The notes: generated from the letters alone by a model not told the origin. A DNA stretch of 64,000 nucleotides from Caballeronia sp. NK8 (GCF_018408855.1 NZ_AP024325.1:186001-250000); one strand, 5' to 3'. Shown: positions 35,172-44,507, numbered from the stretch's first letter. Translations and numbers: made by a program.

Positions 35172-35954
35172 TCAACGATCGTCGGGCATTACTTGCAGAA
35201 GCGGTTCGGGCGTCAGGGCGATTTCGCCCGTGAAAGGCCGGTCGTGCGCGAGGATCAGCAGGACGGTCGTTGCGAGCGCCGCCGAGAACAAGCCGATCGC
35301 CACGGCTGATGTCAGCCGGCTTTCGCCATGAACCAGCGCGATCGCGAACAGCAGGCAGACGGCCAGAAACGACAGACATGCCCATTTGACACCGCTCACT
35401 TCGGAGCGACTGATCAGAATGCGCTCGCGTCGCGCGGCGAGCGCCTGCTCCAGCGATGCCGCCACGTCGCGCTGCGCGGTCTGCTGTCCGGGCGTATCGA
35501 CCTTGAGGGACAGCGTGAACTGGATTGCCTTGTTCAGCGCAGGAGGGCTGATGTTCAGCGTCACGATGCCTTGCGCCATCAATGGCCATTCGGAACTGGC
35601 GACTTCCCGAATGTAGTCTCGAATCAGCTTGCGCAATTCGGTCTGCGCTTCCGGTGGAAGAACGGCCGACATGACGACAACCGATCTGAGTGCGCCGGCT
35701 TCCGAATCGATGGCGGCATCGGCGCGCGTCGTGTCGTTCCAGACCTGCGCGGCAGTGAATGCGATGAACAAACCGAAGATGACGCCGATCGGAGAAAGCA
35801 GGCCCGGTGATATCGCCTTGTACGACTTGCCGTGCCTGCCGGCGGCGAGGGCGCTGGTGATGACATGAATCACCGCGCCCGCGAGAAACGTCGCGCCGAA
35901 GACGACGAGCGCCATGAGTCCGATCGGCAGATTGTGCAGCCATGTACTCATCAT
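35172..35954 (-). CDS. DUF4239-like membrane protein
   Basis: A 260-residue membrane protein with two N-terminal helices (about 5-30 and 52-72), a long cytoplasmic or periplasmic segment and two C-terminal helices (about 190-210 and 215-237). The stretch ISPGLLSPIGVIFGLFIAFT, then QVWNDTTRADAAIDSEAGAL, is the hallmark of the DUF4239 (bestrophin-like) family. Function is unknown; a channel role has been guessed for related proteins. ATGATG at 35954 is taken as the start, with GGGGAGC 11 bases upstream. It lies alone between the serine hydrolase (same strand, 148 bp away) and a divergent small gene. Confidence 0.75.
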   Translation of the reverse strand: MMSTWLHNLPIGLMALVVFGATFLAGAVIHVITSALAAGRHGKSYKAISPGLLSPIGVIFGLFIAFTAAQVWNDTTRADAAIDSEAGALRSVVVMSAVLPPEAQTELRKLIRDYIREVASSEWPLMAQGIVTLNISPPALNKAIQFTLSLKVDTPGQQTAQRDVAASLEQALAARRERILISRSEVSGVKWACLSFLAVCLLFAIALVHGESRLTSAVAIGLFSAALATTVLLILAHDRPFTGEIALTPEPLLQVMPDDR

Positions 35955-36124
35955 TGCGGCCTGCTCCCCATTCGGCGCACTCATTGGAAGCTAATTCTCG
36001 GGCATTAATCTGCTTCACATCGGCGGTGCATGTGAAGCGATTCAACGAAACGGATTTTACGTGCGCTGCGTCAGGCGGCGAGGCATTCCGCGAACGTCGC
36101 CATCTTCAGGACAAGGAGCACATC

Positions 36125-36322
36125 ATGTTCGCACTTCTTTCGCATCTCATCGGCAAACTGGTTTCCAGCGCGGACGTTCCTTCGAACCGCGCTTATCTCG
36201 CGTCGTCATCGGATATGGCGGATCTCGAACGCCGCATGCGTCAGGTCGAATACGACGATCGCGCCTACAGCATGGCGTTTTGCGGTAGCGTATCGCGCGA
36301 CCGGAATGCGTTTGCGCAGTGA
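36125..36322 (+). CDS. DUF3563-family small protein
   Basis: A 65-residue protein with the pattern of the DUF3563 family common in Burkholderiaceae: a short hydrophobic N-terminal helix (MFALLSHLIGKLVSS) followed by NRAYLASSSDMADLERRMRQ. Function is unknown. The ATG has AAGGAG 7 bases upstream. The gene is monocistronic, divergent from the DUF4239-like gene and followed by an aldo/keto reductase gene. Confidence 0.75.
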   Translation: MFALLSHLIGKLVSSADVPSNRAYLASSSDMADLERRMRQVEYDDRAYSMAFCGSVSRDRNAFAQ

Positions 36323-36409
36323 GCGGATCGCGCCCAATCTAGCAGAAACGGTCGTCCCGCGTCATCCGGTATGGAGGCGCATACTCTCCGGATTACGGAG
36401 GGTATCGTT

Positions 36410-37348
36410 ATGACCACGCTTTCAGATTTCCGGCTTGTCAGGTTGCCGCTCGCCCGAGGCAGCGGCGCGATGCCCGCCATCGGTTTCGGCACGCTCATTG
36501 CCGATGCCGCCACGACGAAAAGCGCGACCCGCGATGCGCTGAAGGTCGGCTACCGGCATTTCGATTGCGCCGAGCGATATCGAAACGAACGCGAGGCAGG
36601 CGAGGCGTTGCAGGCGGGACTATCGTCCGAAAGAATCGCGCGCGATGAAATCTTCGTGACCACCAAGTTGTGGAATTCGAATCATCGGCCAGAGCGCGTC
36701 GGACCGGCTTTCGAGGCGAGTTGCGAAAGGCTTCGGCTCGACTATGTGGACCTCTATCTCATGCATACGCCGTTTGCGTTTCGGCCAGGCGACGAGCAGG
36801 ATCCGCGCGATGACCACGGCAACATTGTTTATGACGATGGCGTGACGCTGCTCGACACGTGGACGGCGATGGAAGACCTCGTCGACCGTGGCCGATGCCG
36901 CGCCATCGGACTGTCCGACATCGGACTGGAGGAGCTGCGGCCGCTGTACGAATCCGCCAGAATCAAACCGGCGGTCGTGCAGGTGGAGGCGCATCCCTAT
37001 CTTCCGGAAGCCGATCTGCTGGATTTCTGCAAGTCGCATGACATCGTGTTGCTCGCATTCGCGCCGCTCGGGCACGGCATCAAGCCCGGGCCGCTGGACG
37101 ATCCGGTCATCACGGCAATCGCCGCGCGATTGCAACGCACGCCTGCTCAGGTGTTGCTTGCCTGGGCCGTGCAGCGTGGCGCGGCTTTGCTCACGACGCC
37201 CAAGAGCGCGCAGCGCGCCCAGGAAAACTTCGATATCTGCGCATTACCCGATGATGCGTTCGACGCGATCAACGCGATCCAGACCCGGGTCAGGTTCAAC
37301 GAAGTCGTGAAAACCGGCAGCCCCGGCTTCATTCCGCGCAGCGCTTAG
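36410..37348 (+). CDS. Aldo/keto reductase
   Basis: A 312-residue TIM-barrel reductase with the complete catalytic tetrad: Asp and Tyr in YRHFDCAERYRNE, Lys in IFVTTKLWNSNH and His in VDLYLMHTPFAF. The NADPH-binding segment LLTTPKSAQRAQENF is near the C-terminus. It reduces aldehydes or ketones in the cytoplasm; the physiological substrate is not visible. The ATG at 36410 follows GGAGGGTATCGTT. It appears to be a single-gene unit. Confidence 0.92.
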   Translation: MTTLSDFRLVRLPLARGSGAMPAIGFGTLIADAATTKSATRDALKVGYRHFDCAERYRNEREAGEALQAGLSSERIARDEIFVTTKLWNSNHRPERVGPAFEASCERLRLDYVDLYLMHTPFAFRPGDEQDPRDDHGNIVYDDGVTLLDTWTAMEDLVDRGRCRAIGLSDIGLEELRPLYESARIKPAVVQVEAHPYLPEADLLDFCKSHDIVLLAFAPLGHGIKPGPLDDPVITAIAARLQRTPAQVLLAWAVQRGAALLTTPKSAQRAQENFDICALPDDAFDAINAIQTRVRFNEVVKTGSPGFIPRSA

Positions 37349-37546
37349 AGCGCGTTATGCGATCACAACGCGCCCCGTCTCTCTGATCCGACAATTCGGA
37401 GAATTATTGATTGACGTATTCATGCTGAAGGGCACAAGCTTCAGCAATACTCCGTAATAAAGCTTCCAGTTTGATTACACGCTGAGAATACCCTTCCTTC
37501 CGCCATGCGCGCATGGTTCGCATGGTCTCGATACACGGAGACGAAA

Positions 37547-39280
37547 ATGAGAAGGATATGCGCGCTGGCACTGGCTATATCGTCAGGAGTATTGATTAGT
37601 GGATGCGGCGGCGACTCAGGCTCGGATGCACTGGGCTCGAACGCGAAGAGCACCGCCGGACAATCCGCCTCACAGGGAGCGGCCACGACCAAGGGTTACG
37701 CGTTATCGACAGTCATCTGGGACCGCGTACCCATCGGCGTTTGCTGGGACATGAACAACGCCGATTTCGCGCGCTACTCGGCGCAGCGCAACTGGAGCCG
37801 TCTCGCGGTCCAGGAAACCTGGGAGCAGCATTCGGGCGCACGGTTCACCGGCTGGCAGCAATGCACGAACGTTCCGAACTACTATGGCATACGGGTCAAG
37901 GTCGAGGACACTGCCGAGACCGGACCGCATACCTTCGGCCTCGGCGCAATGCTGAATAACGCCGTGGGTGGCATGACGCTCGATTTCACGTTCAAGAACT
38001 GGAGTCCGAGTTGTCAGGGGCGCGAGGAGTACTGCATTCGCCGGATTGCCGCGCACGAATTCGGTCACGCGCTGGGCTTCGCGCATGAACAGAACAGGCC
38101 CGACACACCTTCGACCTGCAAGGAGCCCGTGCAAGGCAATTCGGGCGACACGATGATCGGCGAGTGGGATCTCGCATCGATCATGAATTACTGCAATCCG
38201 AACTGGAACGGCGACGGTAAATTAAGTGCTACCGACATCGAAATGGCGCAGAAGTACTACGGGCCTCCGAGGACCGACGAGACCGTCTATGCGTTGACGC
38301 GCGCTCAGGCTCCGGCGCAGGTGACCGCGTATGATTTCGCTTCGCGCGCCGTGAAGGCATCGATCGATCTTACGCTGACGGGCGACTACAAACGGGTCGA
38401 TCAGATGTTCGCCAGCACCGACGGAAAGCGTCTGCATGTGCTGCTGGAGAGAAGTCCGACCTCGATCGATCTCGCCACCATCGACACCGCGAGCAATACG
38501 GTGCTGCACGTCACGCCCATCGGTCCTTTGTTGGCGGCTTCTACCGGTTATAGCCTCCTGCCCGCGCCGGATGGAAGGCAGGTCTATCTGTCGAGCAAGG
38601 GCTTCGTCGGCATCATCGACACGGACTCGGGGGCGCTGCTCAGGAAAATCGCGGTGCCCGAAGGCTATGCCGTCATCCGGATGGCAACGGCCAGAAACGA
38701 CGCCGGAACCCTGTTCGCGCTGACGAACGCATCGGGGACGAATCTGGAAGTGCTTCGCATCGATATCGCCAGCGCGTTGATCACGGGCGGTTATCCGGCG
38801 GGCTCGGTGCCGAGCGTGATGCGTGATCAATTCGCCGTGACGCCTGATGCGAAGAAGGCCTACTTCGTCAGCTTTGCGTCGCCGCTCACCGACGGCAGGT
38901 TGACGGAAATGGATCTGGAGAGCGGCATCACGCGTGTGCTGACCGATCTGCCGGAAAAGCAGCCGACATCGCTCACGGCCATCAGCAATCAGCAAATCCT
39001 CTTTGCCGATGACCATGCTGCAAGCCCGAGTCCGGTCATTCTCTATGACGTGACGACACGAGCCAAGGCGACCTTGCTGAGCGCCTCGAAACCGATCGAC
39101 TTTATCCAGTACGAGCCGACGACCCAATCGATCTTTCTCGAACAGGAAGGCACATGGTCCGTCAGTCAGTTGAAGCAGATGGCTAACGGAAAGTACCGAA
39201 GCATCGACCTCGGGATGCGGTCGTTCACGAGCGGTTCCGTGTACAGCAACGTTGCGCCCTTCGTGGTCGTGGCACGTTGA
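37547..39280 (+). CDS. Secreted astacin-like metalloprotease lipoprotein with beta-propeller
   Basis: A 577-residue exported protein. The signal ends in lipobox LISGC (Cys20), followed by a Gly/Ser/Ala linker. The protease domain (about 45-240) has the extended zinc motif HEFGHALGFAHEQNRPD (about 170-186), whose third ligand His-Glu and RPD ending are typical of astacins, and a Met-turn SIMNY. The C-terminal 320 residues contain repeated short blades such as GRQVYLSSKGFVGIIDTDSG, suggesting a seven-bladed propeller. It should cut proteins at the cell surface or in the periplasm. GGAGACGAAA precedes the ATG. There are four or more cysteines in the catalytic domain. Confidence 0.88.
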   Translation: MRRICALALAISSGVLISGCGGDSGSDALGSNAKSTAGQSASQGAATTKGYALSTVIWDRVPIGVCWDMNNADFARYSAQRNWSRLAVQETWEQHSGARFTGWQQCTNVPNYYGIRVKVEDTAETGPHTFGLGAMLNNAVGGMTLDFTFKNWSPSCQGREEYCIRRIAAHEFGHALGFAHEQNRPDTPSTCKEPVQGNSGDTMIGEWDLASIMNYCNPNWNGDGKLSATDIEMAQKYYGPPRTDETVYALTRAQAPAQVTAYDFASRAVKASIDLTLTGDYKRVDQMFASTDGKRLHVLLERSPTSIDLATIDTASNTVLHVTPIGPLLAASTGYSLLPAPDGRQVYLSSKGFVGIIDTDSGALLRKIAVPEGYAVIRMATARNDAGTLFALTNASGTNLEVLRIDIASALITGGYPAGSVPSVMRDQFAVTPDAKKAYFVSFASPLTDGRLTEMDLESGITRVLTDLPEKQPTSLTAISNQQILFADDHAASPSPVILYDVTTRAKATLLSASKPIDFIQYEPTTQSIFLEQEGTWSVSQLKQMANGKYRSIDLGMRSFTSGSVYSNVAPFVVVAR

Positions 39281-39284
39281 GCGT

Positions 39285-39554
39285 TTAAGCGCTGTTCGCC
39301 GCGTGCCTGCCGATCTGCCGCGTCATGTACTCGTTCGAATCGACATGTTCCGGCGTCAGCGAAAGGCCGCACGCGGCGCACGCGGGCGTGTTCTCAGCGA
39401 AGAGCCGATCGGCTCCGTCGTAGTGACCGGCGTGCGACAGGTCGTGTAGCGTGGCCTGATACCAGTGAGACTGTCCATCATCGTAGATGCTCTCGACAAT
39501 CGAGCCGCGATGACCGCAGGGGCAGTTCACGTAGGTGATGAAGCGGACTTTCAT
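39285..39554 (-). CDS. Small protein with two CxC/CxxC pairs, unknown function
   Basis: An 89-residue cytoplasmic protein with two cysteine pairs: CPCG near the N-terminus (VNCPCGHRGSIVES) and CAACG near the middle (TPACAACGLSL), so a single zinc ribbon is likely. Other features are WYQATLHDLSHAGHYDG. I do not recognise the family. The ATG at 39554 has CGAGG 6 bases upstream. It is convergent with the metalloprotease gene, only 4 bases apart. Confidence 0.65.
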   Translation of the reverse strand: MKVRFITYVNCPCGHRGSIVESIYDDGQSHWYQATLHDLSHAGHYDGADRLFAENTPACAACGLSLTPEHVDSNEYMTRQIGRHAANSA

Positions 39555-40000
39555 GCATACCTCGGGATCGTTGGCATGGTGTTGAGGGGTGCGATGACAG
39601 CGGCACTTGTCGTCCTTGTCGTGAACACGCGAAGGATGCGCGAATTCTCGCGGAAGTCTTGCGCATGAATGGCGCGCAATACGTGTACCCACGCTATTCG
39701 AAGCGTCCGCGCGCATTCCGCACGCGGCGAATCAGGGAGGAATAGACATCGTCTACCCAGCCGGGCCGGGCTGCAAGGCAAAATTTCGCTATACAAAACC
39801 TGCAAACCGCGTACGATGGGCCTATCAAGCGAGCGGCGTACACTTCGCGCACTCGCTGGCGCTTGAGCGCCTGCCCTGAACGGGATCAGTCTCAGATCGG
39901 AGACCGTGCAACGCGGTCGTGAGTCAGCTTTGCCGATACTGCTCCACGCACCCTTACTTAATTGCCTTATTGCCGCGTGAATGCGGCGCGGGATCATCTG
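39555..40000. other. Gene-poor stretch without recognisable features
   Basis: 446 bases between two small genes. I see no convincing coding frame, tRNA, repeat or terminator. The short open frames here have no ribosome-binding site or family resemblance. A promoter for the downstream small genes is presumably present but cannot be pinned down. Confidence 0.4.
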
Positions 40001-40279
40001 ATGACAGCCGAAATCCGTCTTTATCGTGGCCTGGAAATTTATCCGCTCGTTTTTGCGCATCGGCCCGCGGGGTCCGGACATGGTGCCAATCCGGACGAGG
40101 GATACGACGCCGCCGTGCGTATCCAGGAACCGCCAGTGCCGATGGGCGTACCGCGAAGCCGCGTCTTCAAAGTCAGCGAGGAGCCGTTTCAGAGTGCCGG
40201 CGACGCCCGTCGCGCATCGACTGCCTATGCCGAGCAGATGATCGATACGTGTCCGCAGGCGAGGTCGTTCCTCGATTAG
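40001..40279 (+). CDS. Small protein of a three-member local family, unknown function
   Basis: A 92-residue protein. Its beginning (IRLYRGLEIYPLVFAH) resembles that of the gene at 43704-43922 (IQSYRGYAVQASAH), and its C-terminal helix carries alternating Ala/Arg residues as in the two related small genes nearby. The fold appears to be a few strands followed by one helix. A possible weak ribosome-binding site (GGGAT) precedes the ATG. The next gene follows after 47 bases. No function is known to me. Confidence 0.6.
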   Translation: MTAEIRLYRGLEIYPLVFAHRPAGSGHGANPDEGYDAAVRIQEPPVPMGVPRSRVFKVSEEPFQSAGDARRASTAYAEQMIDTCPQARSFLD

Positions 40280-40326
40280 CGATACGCGTCATCTTCGCAA
40301 TCCGCGATCATGAGAGAGACAACGAT

Positions 40327-40542
40327 ATGCAACCCAGCACCACCAGCTTTCGCATCGATCCAACACCGCGCCGGGCCGACGGCGAGTATATGGCGCATGC
40401 GCGCATCAGCACCAACGGTGTGGATGGCAGCGAAACGGATGTTTTCATCAGCGGCGATCTTGCCGGCTTCGACCGGCGTGACGAAGCTGTCGCGTTCGCG
40501 AGGAACTGGGCGCAGGAATGGCTCCATGTTCGTTTCGGTTGA
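40327..40542 (+). CDS. Small protein of a three-member local family, unknown function
   Basis: A 71-residue protein ending in a helix with DEAVAFARNWAQEWLHVRFG. The same pattern (GEAISYARRWAKDWIDTRG) ends the protein at 43704-43922, so the two are paralogues flanking the sigma-factor gene. Such small proteins are frequent in Burkholderiaceae but I cannot assign a role. GAGAGA lies 9 bases before the ATG. The three-armed palindrome begins 38 bases after the stop. Confidence 0.65.
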   Translation: MQPSTTSFRIDPTPRRADGEYMAHARISTNGVDGSETDVFISGDLAGFDRRDEAVAFARNWAQEWLHVRFG

Positions 40543-40580
40543 ATCGGCTTCTTTTTCCGTCGATTGAAACGCGTGCTGGC

Positions 40581-40869
40581 CAGGGTCTGTTCACCTATAA
40601 AACGGCCATGCGTTGCCCCGTAAAAGGGCCGATCGCAAGGAATGCGACGAAGCTAATACCGGGCGTATTCGCGAGGAGCATGACGCCGCGAGCGGCCCTT
40701 TTACGGGGCAACCCCTAGCTCTAAATTCAAGTCAGGGGAACGCCCGAAATCGGCCGCATTGCGGCGTCGCGCGTCGCTTGTTTGGGGCGGCCAAACGGCG
40801 CGACGCGCTCCTTGCACTGCAGCCGATTTCGGGCGTTCGCATGGCCGTTTTATAGGTGAACAGACCCTG
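40581..40869. repeat. Three-armed nested palindrome (cruciform-capable element)
   Basis: A perfect 32-bp inverted repeat encloses the element: 40581-40612 (starting CAGGGTCTGTTCACCTATAA) and 40838-40869. Inside sit two independent hairpins. The first pairs 40613-40631 (TTGCCCCGTAAAAGGGCCG) perfectly with 40693-40711. The second pairs 40738-40754 (GAACGCCCGAAATCGGC) perfectly with 40822-40838 and contains an inner GCGTCGCGC/GCGCGACGC stem with a GTTTGG/CCAAAC tip. A single strand would fold into a three-way junction. There is no gene inside and no clear target duplication. It ends 38 bases before the sigma-factor gene. Confidence 0.9.
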
Positions 40870-40907
40870 AGTCTCACATTGGCAATGCAGCTTGCTGCGG
40901 AGAGAGA

Positions 40908-42812
40908 ATGGCCGGTTCCCACGTAAAAGAAGCAACTGAAGATTCGCGCTCACAGGCGCCGAAGGCCCGCGCCGCAACGGCGAAGAAGGGCAAGCTGGTC
41001 ATCGCGGCCGCACCCGTCGATATGTTGCGGACGGAACAGCAACACGCAGTGCGCGCCTTGATCCATCTGGGCAAGGATCAGGGCTTTGTCACGCACGCAC
41101 AGATCAACGATCATCTGCCGGGCGATCTCGCGCAACCCGCCGTGCTCGACGACATCTCGCGCACCTTCCGCGAGATGGGCGTAGCGGTCTACGAACACGT
41201 GCCCAACCCCGAGACGCTGCTGCTCGATGACACGGTCCCGATCGTCACGCTCGACGACCAGTCGGACGAGGATGCCGAAAGCGCGCTGTCCACCGTCGAT
41301 GCCGAACTTGGCCGCACGACCGATCCGGTGCGTATGTACATGCGCGAGATGGGCGCGAAGCAATTGCTGACGCGTACGGCCGAGCTTCAGATTGCCAGGC
41401 GTATCGAAGAAAGTCTCAATGAGATGATTCAGGCCATCGCGGCCTGCCCGCCGATCATCTCGATGATCCTCGCAAGCGCGCGCCAGGTTGCGGCCGGCGA
41501 ACTCGGCATCGATGAACTGATCGATGGTATCGATGACGACAGCATGCCGGCAGCGCTGGAGGTCGCGCAATCCACGCGCGACGATGACGAAAGCGACGCC
41601 GATTCAGAGGACGAAGCGAACCGCTTGCGGCTGACGCAACTCAGGGACGGCGCACTCGTCCTGTTTGCCCGCGTGGGCGAGTGCGTCGATCGATCGCGCA
41701 AAGACCCGAAGGCTCACGACGCCATTCGCAGCGAACTTGCGCGCGTGCGCTTCACGGCACGCACCGTCGATCGCCTTTGCAGCGACATGCAGCAGCGCCT
41801 CGCGAATGTGCGTCAGATCGAGCGGCGGATCGGCAGCATCGCTATCGACCGTTGCGGGATGCCGCGCGAGCATTTCATTGCATCGTTTCCGGGCCACGAG
41901 ACCAATCTCGACTGGACCACGAAAGCCGCCGCGAAATCGCACGAATATGGCGCATCGCTGGAACGCAGCCTGCCCGATATCCAGGCCGAGCAGCACAGTC
42001 TGATCGATCTCGAACGGCTCGCAGCGATGCCGATTCAACAGTTGAAGCAAGTCAGCCGGCAATTGCTCGCAGCTGAATCGCGCATGCGGCGTGCGAAGAA
42101 CGACATGATCGAGGCGAATCTGCGCCTGGTGATTTCGATCGCCAAGAAATACGTGAACCGCGGCGTGCACTTTCTGGATCTGGTTCAGGAAGGCAATATC
42201 GGCTTGATGAAGGCCGTCGACAAATTCGAGTACAGGCGCGGCTGGAAGTTCTCTACGTATGCGACGTGGTGGGTCCGTCAGGCGGTGACGCGCGCGGTCG
42301 CGGATCAGGCGCGCACCATCCGCGTGCCGGTGCATATGGTCGAGACGATCAACAAGCTCAACCGCATTTCGAGCGAGATTCTGCAGCAGACCGGCAAGCC
42401 TGCGCCGTCGGCGGCTTTGGCCGAGCGCATGGAGTTGCCCGAGGCGCGCATCAGCAGCATTCAGAAGATGGCGATGCATCTGATCTCGCTGGACGCGCCG
42501 GCCAACGACGAAGCCGAAACGACGCTCGGCGACATGATCGAGGATTCGAACGAGGCTTCGCCGCTCCAGGCCGCCGAGCACGCGGACATGCGTATCGCCA
42601 TAAACGATGCGTTGAGCGTGCTGTTGCCACGCGAGGCGAAGGTGCTGCGAATGCGCTTCGGAATCGATATGCCCAGCGAATTTACGCTTGGCGAGCTGGG
42701 CACGCAACTGGGCGTATCGCGCGAACGCGTACGGCAGATCGAAAGCCAGGCTATCCGCAAGCTGATGCATCCCAGCCGCGCGGACAAGCTGCGTTCGTTT
42801 CTCGATCGTTAG
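40908..42812 (+). CDS. RpoD-like RNA polymerase sigma factor (probable second copy)
   Basis: A 634-residue sigma-70 group protein. Region 1.2 starts near 137 ([20 protein letters not shown]), the non-conserved insert follows, region 2 is at about 395-465 ([57 protein letters not shown]), and region 4 has the [23 protein letters not shown]. The regions are close to RpoD but with consistent changes (V for I in [30 protein letters not shown]), and the N-terminus is basic and Ala/Lys-rich. These suggest an accessory RpoD paralogue, not the main housekeeping factor. The ATG follows GGAGAGA. It is preceded by a large palindrome. Confidence 0.9.
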   Translation: MAGSHVKEATEDSRSQAPKARAATAKKGKLVIAAAPVDMLRTEQQHAVRALIHLGKDQGFVTHAQINDHLPGDLAQPAVLDDISRTFREMGVAVYEHVPNPETLLLDDTVPIVTLDDQSDEDAESALSTVDAELGRTTDPVRMYMREMGAKQLLTRTAELQIARRIEESLNEMIQAIAACPPIISMILASARQVAAGELGIDELIDGIDDDSMPAALEVAQSTRDDDESDADSEDEANRLRLTQLRDGALVLFARVGECVDRSRKDPKAHDAIRSELARVRFTARTVDRLCSDMQQRLANVRQIERRIGSIAIDRCGMPREHFIASFPGHETNLDWTTKAAAKSHEYGASLERSLPDIQAEQHSLIDLERLAAMPIQQLKQVSRQLLAAESRMRRAKNDMIEANLRLVISIAKKYVNRGVHFLDLVQEGNIGLMKAVDKFEYRRGWKFSTYATWWVRQAVTRAVADQARTIRVPVHMVETINKLNRISSEILQQTGKPAPSAALAERMELPEARISSIQKMAMHLISLDAPANDEAETTLGDMIEDSNEASPLQAAEHADMRIAINDALSVLLPREAKVLRMRFGIDMPSEFTLGELGTQLGVSRERVRQIESQAIRKLMHPSRADKLRSFLDR

Positions 42813-42821
42813 CTTGCCGAA

Positions 42822-43592
42822 TCAGTTTTCGGTGAGGCGCATCAGCACATCGGCGTACCAGGCGCTGTTGAGGCCGAGCGTTTCGTCGACGTGCAGATCG
42901 CGCTGGGTCATGTCGATGGTCGATGAATGGATGCCCAGGAGGCGCCAGGGAAGCGCGCACGACGCGCCGTTGGCATCGGTCGACAGGTGGCTTATCACGA
43001 CGGGCGCGCCGCTCGTGCCCCGGTGTGTGCGGGCATCTGTGATGAAGCAGCCTTTGCCCTGAAAGCGCAGCCCGAAAGCGGACGCGATGACGCCCTGCCT
43101 CACCACCGGCAGATGATGCAGCGAGTCGTGAAATCCCAGCGGAAAACCGACGATCAGCACGGAAGCGCCGATCGGCATCGAGTCGCTCGATGTAGGCAGA
43201 TGTTCAGGACGAAACGCGGCAAATACCGCCGTGCGCGGCAACTGATCCCGTGGAACTTCGAGCACGGCGACGTCGATCTCGCCGCCCGCATCCGATGCCT
43301 GCCGCCACAGGCTCATGCCTGTGGCATAGAGCGGCAGCGACACCCACGCCGAAGCGCCCAGATTGCCGCGATCCACGTGCAGTTCGATCTCGACGTGATC
43401 TGGAAAATGCTGGCTTGGCGCGTCCACCAGCACATGACGGCTCGTGACGAGAAAGAGACGCTCCTCACGCGCGAAGAAGAAACCGCTCGCGTTGGTCAGA
43501 TGGCGCGTTTGTGCAAATGTGCGAACTCGCACGGCGGTCAGCAAGAGTGCTTCCACCGTGGGCTTGCGCGCTGTGTCAGGCTCGTTGAGCAA
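42822..43592 (-). CDS. Trypsin-like serine protease domain protein
   Basis: A 256-residue protein with a chymotrypsin-like catalytic triad: His in FLVTSRHVLVDAP, Asp in GGEIDVAVLEV and Ser in THRGTSGAPVVISH. There is no signal peptide and no PDZ domain, so it is probably a cytoplasmic protease or a non-secreted DegP-like domain. The frame starts with TTG at 43592 without a good ribosome-binding site, so the true start may be internal. It is convergent with the sigma-factor gene, 9 bases apart. The substrate is unknown. Confidence 0.8.
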   Translation of the reverse strand: MLNEPDTARKPTVEALLLTAVRVRTFAQTRHLTNASGFFFAREERLFLVTSRHVLVDAPSQHFPDHVEIELHVDRGNLGASAWVSLPLYATGMSLWRQASDAGGEIDVAVLEVPRDQLPRTAVFAAFRPEHLPTSSDSMPIGASVLIVGFPLGFHDSLHHLPVVRQGVIASAFGLRFQGKGCFITDARTHRGTSGAPVVISHLSTDANGASCALPWRLLGIHSSTIDMTQRDLHVDETLGLNSAWYADVLMRLTEN

Positions 43593-43703
43593 ATAGGAAA
43601 TGGCGGTGGTTCCTGCAAGGAAGACACGCCAGAACGGACATCCGGGCGGAGTGATTCATGGTACGCGCTTCAGCGCGTGTGCAAAATGAATCTTTCGCTT
43701 CGT

Positions 43704-43922
43704 CTATCCGCGTGTGTCGATCCAGTCCTTCGCCCAGCGGCGCGCGTAGGAGATCGCCTCGCCTTCCTTCGAGAAATAACCGAGGGAATAAAAGGTGTAC
43801 TGCGATTCAGGAAAATGCTCGTTCGAACGGTCGACGGACACATTGGCCGAAAAGGTTCGATCGGGTAGACGGTGTGCGGATGCTTGTACCGCATAGCCGC
43901 GGTAGCTCTGAATGGATGTCAT
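43704..43922 (-). CDS. Small protein of a three-member local family, unknown function
   Basis: A 72-residue protein with strands (GYAVQASAHRLPDRTFSANV) and a C-terminal helix (GEAISYARRWAKDWIDTRG). It is a paralogue of the small proteins at 40001-40279 and 40327-40542 on the other side of the sigma-factor gene. No function can be assigned. Confidence 0.65.
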   Translation of the reverse strand: MTSIQSYRGYAVQASAHRLPDRTFSANVSVDRSNEHFPESQYTFYSLGYFSKEGEAISYARRWAKDWIDTRG

Positions 43923-44052
43923 TTGAATTTTATATTTTTGAGCGTCGACACTTACGTTCGAACGCGGAAATGGAGGAGTGCGTGCGTAGATACCGACCGT
44001 TGTCGGGACTCGCTGCGATGAAGCGGGGGTGCGGGGAAAGGACCTGAAGGGA

Positions 44053-44075
44053 CGGGATCCGGACGCCGGATCCCG
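44053..44075 (-). terminator. Hairpin terminator of the cold-shock gene
   Basis: CGGGATCCGG and CCGGATCCCG form a perfect 10-bp stem with a 3-base loop, 12 bases past the stop. The T tract is weak. Confidence 0.65.
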
Positions 44076-44086
44076 GAATACTACGC

Positions 44087-44290
44087 TTACAGCGGCTTGA
44101 TGTTCGACGCTTGCATGCCCTTGGGGCCGCGCTTCGTTTCGAAGCTTACCTTCTGACCTTCGACGAGGGTCTTGAAACCATCGGCGCGAATTTCGGAGAA
44201 GTGGGCGAACAGATCATCGCCGCCGTTATCGGGCGTAATGAAGCCGAAGCCCTTGGTGTCGTTGAACCACTTGACGGTGCCGTTATCCAT
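44087..44290 (-). CDS. Cold-shock domain protein (CspA family)
   Basis: A 67-residue single cold-shock domain with both RNA-binding motifs: [18 protein letters not shown], where RNP1 is KGFGFI, and [12 protein letters not shown]2. It is a single-stranded nucleic-acid chaperone. The ATG has AAGG 7 bases upstream. A promoter lies at 44417-44445, so the mRNA has a leader of about 120 bases, as in many csp genes where the leader controls translation at low temperature. A hairpin terminator follows. Confidence 0.95.
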   Translation of the reverse strand: MDNGTVKWFNDTKGFGFITPDNGGDDLFAHFSEIRADGFKTLVEGQKVSFETKRGPKGMQASNIKPL

Positions 44291-44416
44291 GTGAAACCTT
44301 GAAAAATATGATGTGCCTGTTGAGCGGGAGAAGAATCAAGGAGGGAGTGGACAACGAATTCCGGCAACGGACGGACGATTGATGAGCAGCAGTCGACTTC
44401 TTGAACTTCGCCTTAG

Positions 44417-44445
44417 AGTATATCAAGTCCAACCGATTTGATCAA
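44417..44445 (-). promoter_or_regulatory. Sigma-70 promoter of the cold-shock gene
   Basis: On the minus strand TTGATC (44440-44445) and TATACT (44417-44422) are 17 bases apart, giving an untranslated leader of about 120 bases. Confidence 0.7.
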
Positions 44446-44507
44446 GTATTGGGTAAGACTCGATCGAGGCGCGCGAAATTCGAAACGCGCGCCCCGGATT
44501 TTGCACG

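Noticed and set aside
40613..40855. Open frames of 66-81 codons inside the three-armed palindrome
   Set aside because: They arise from the nested stems and have no ribosome-binding site or conserved feature.
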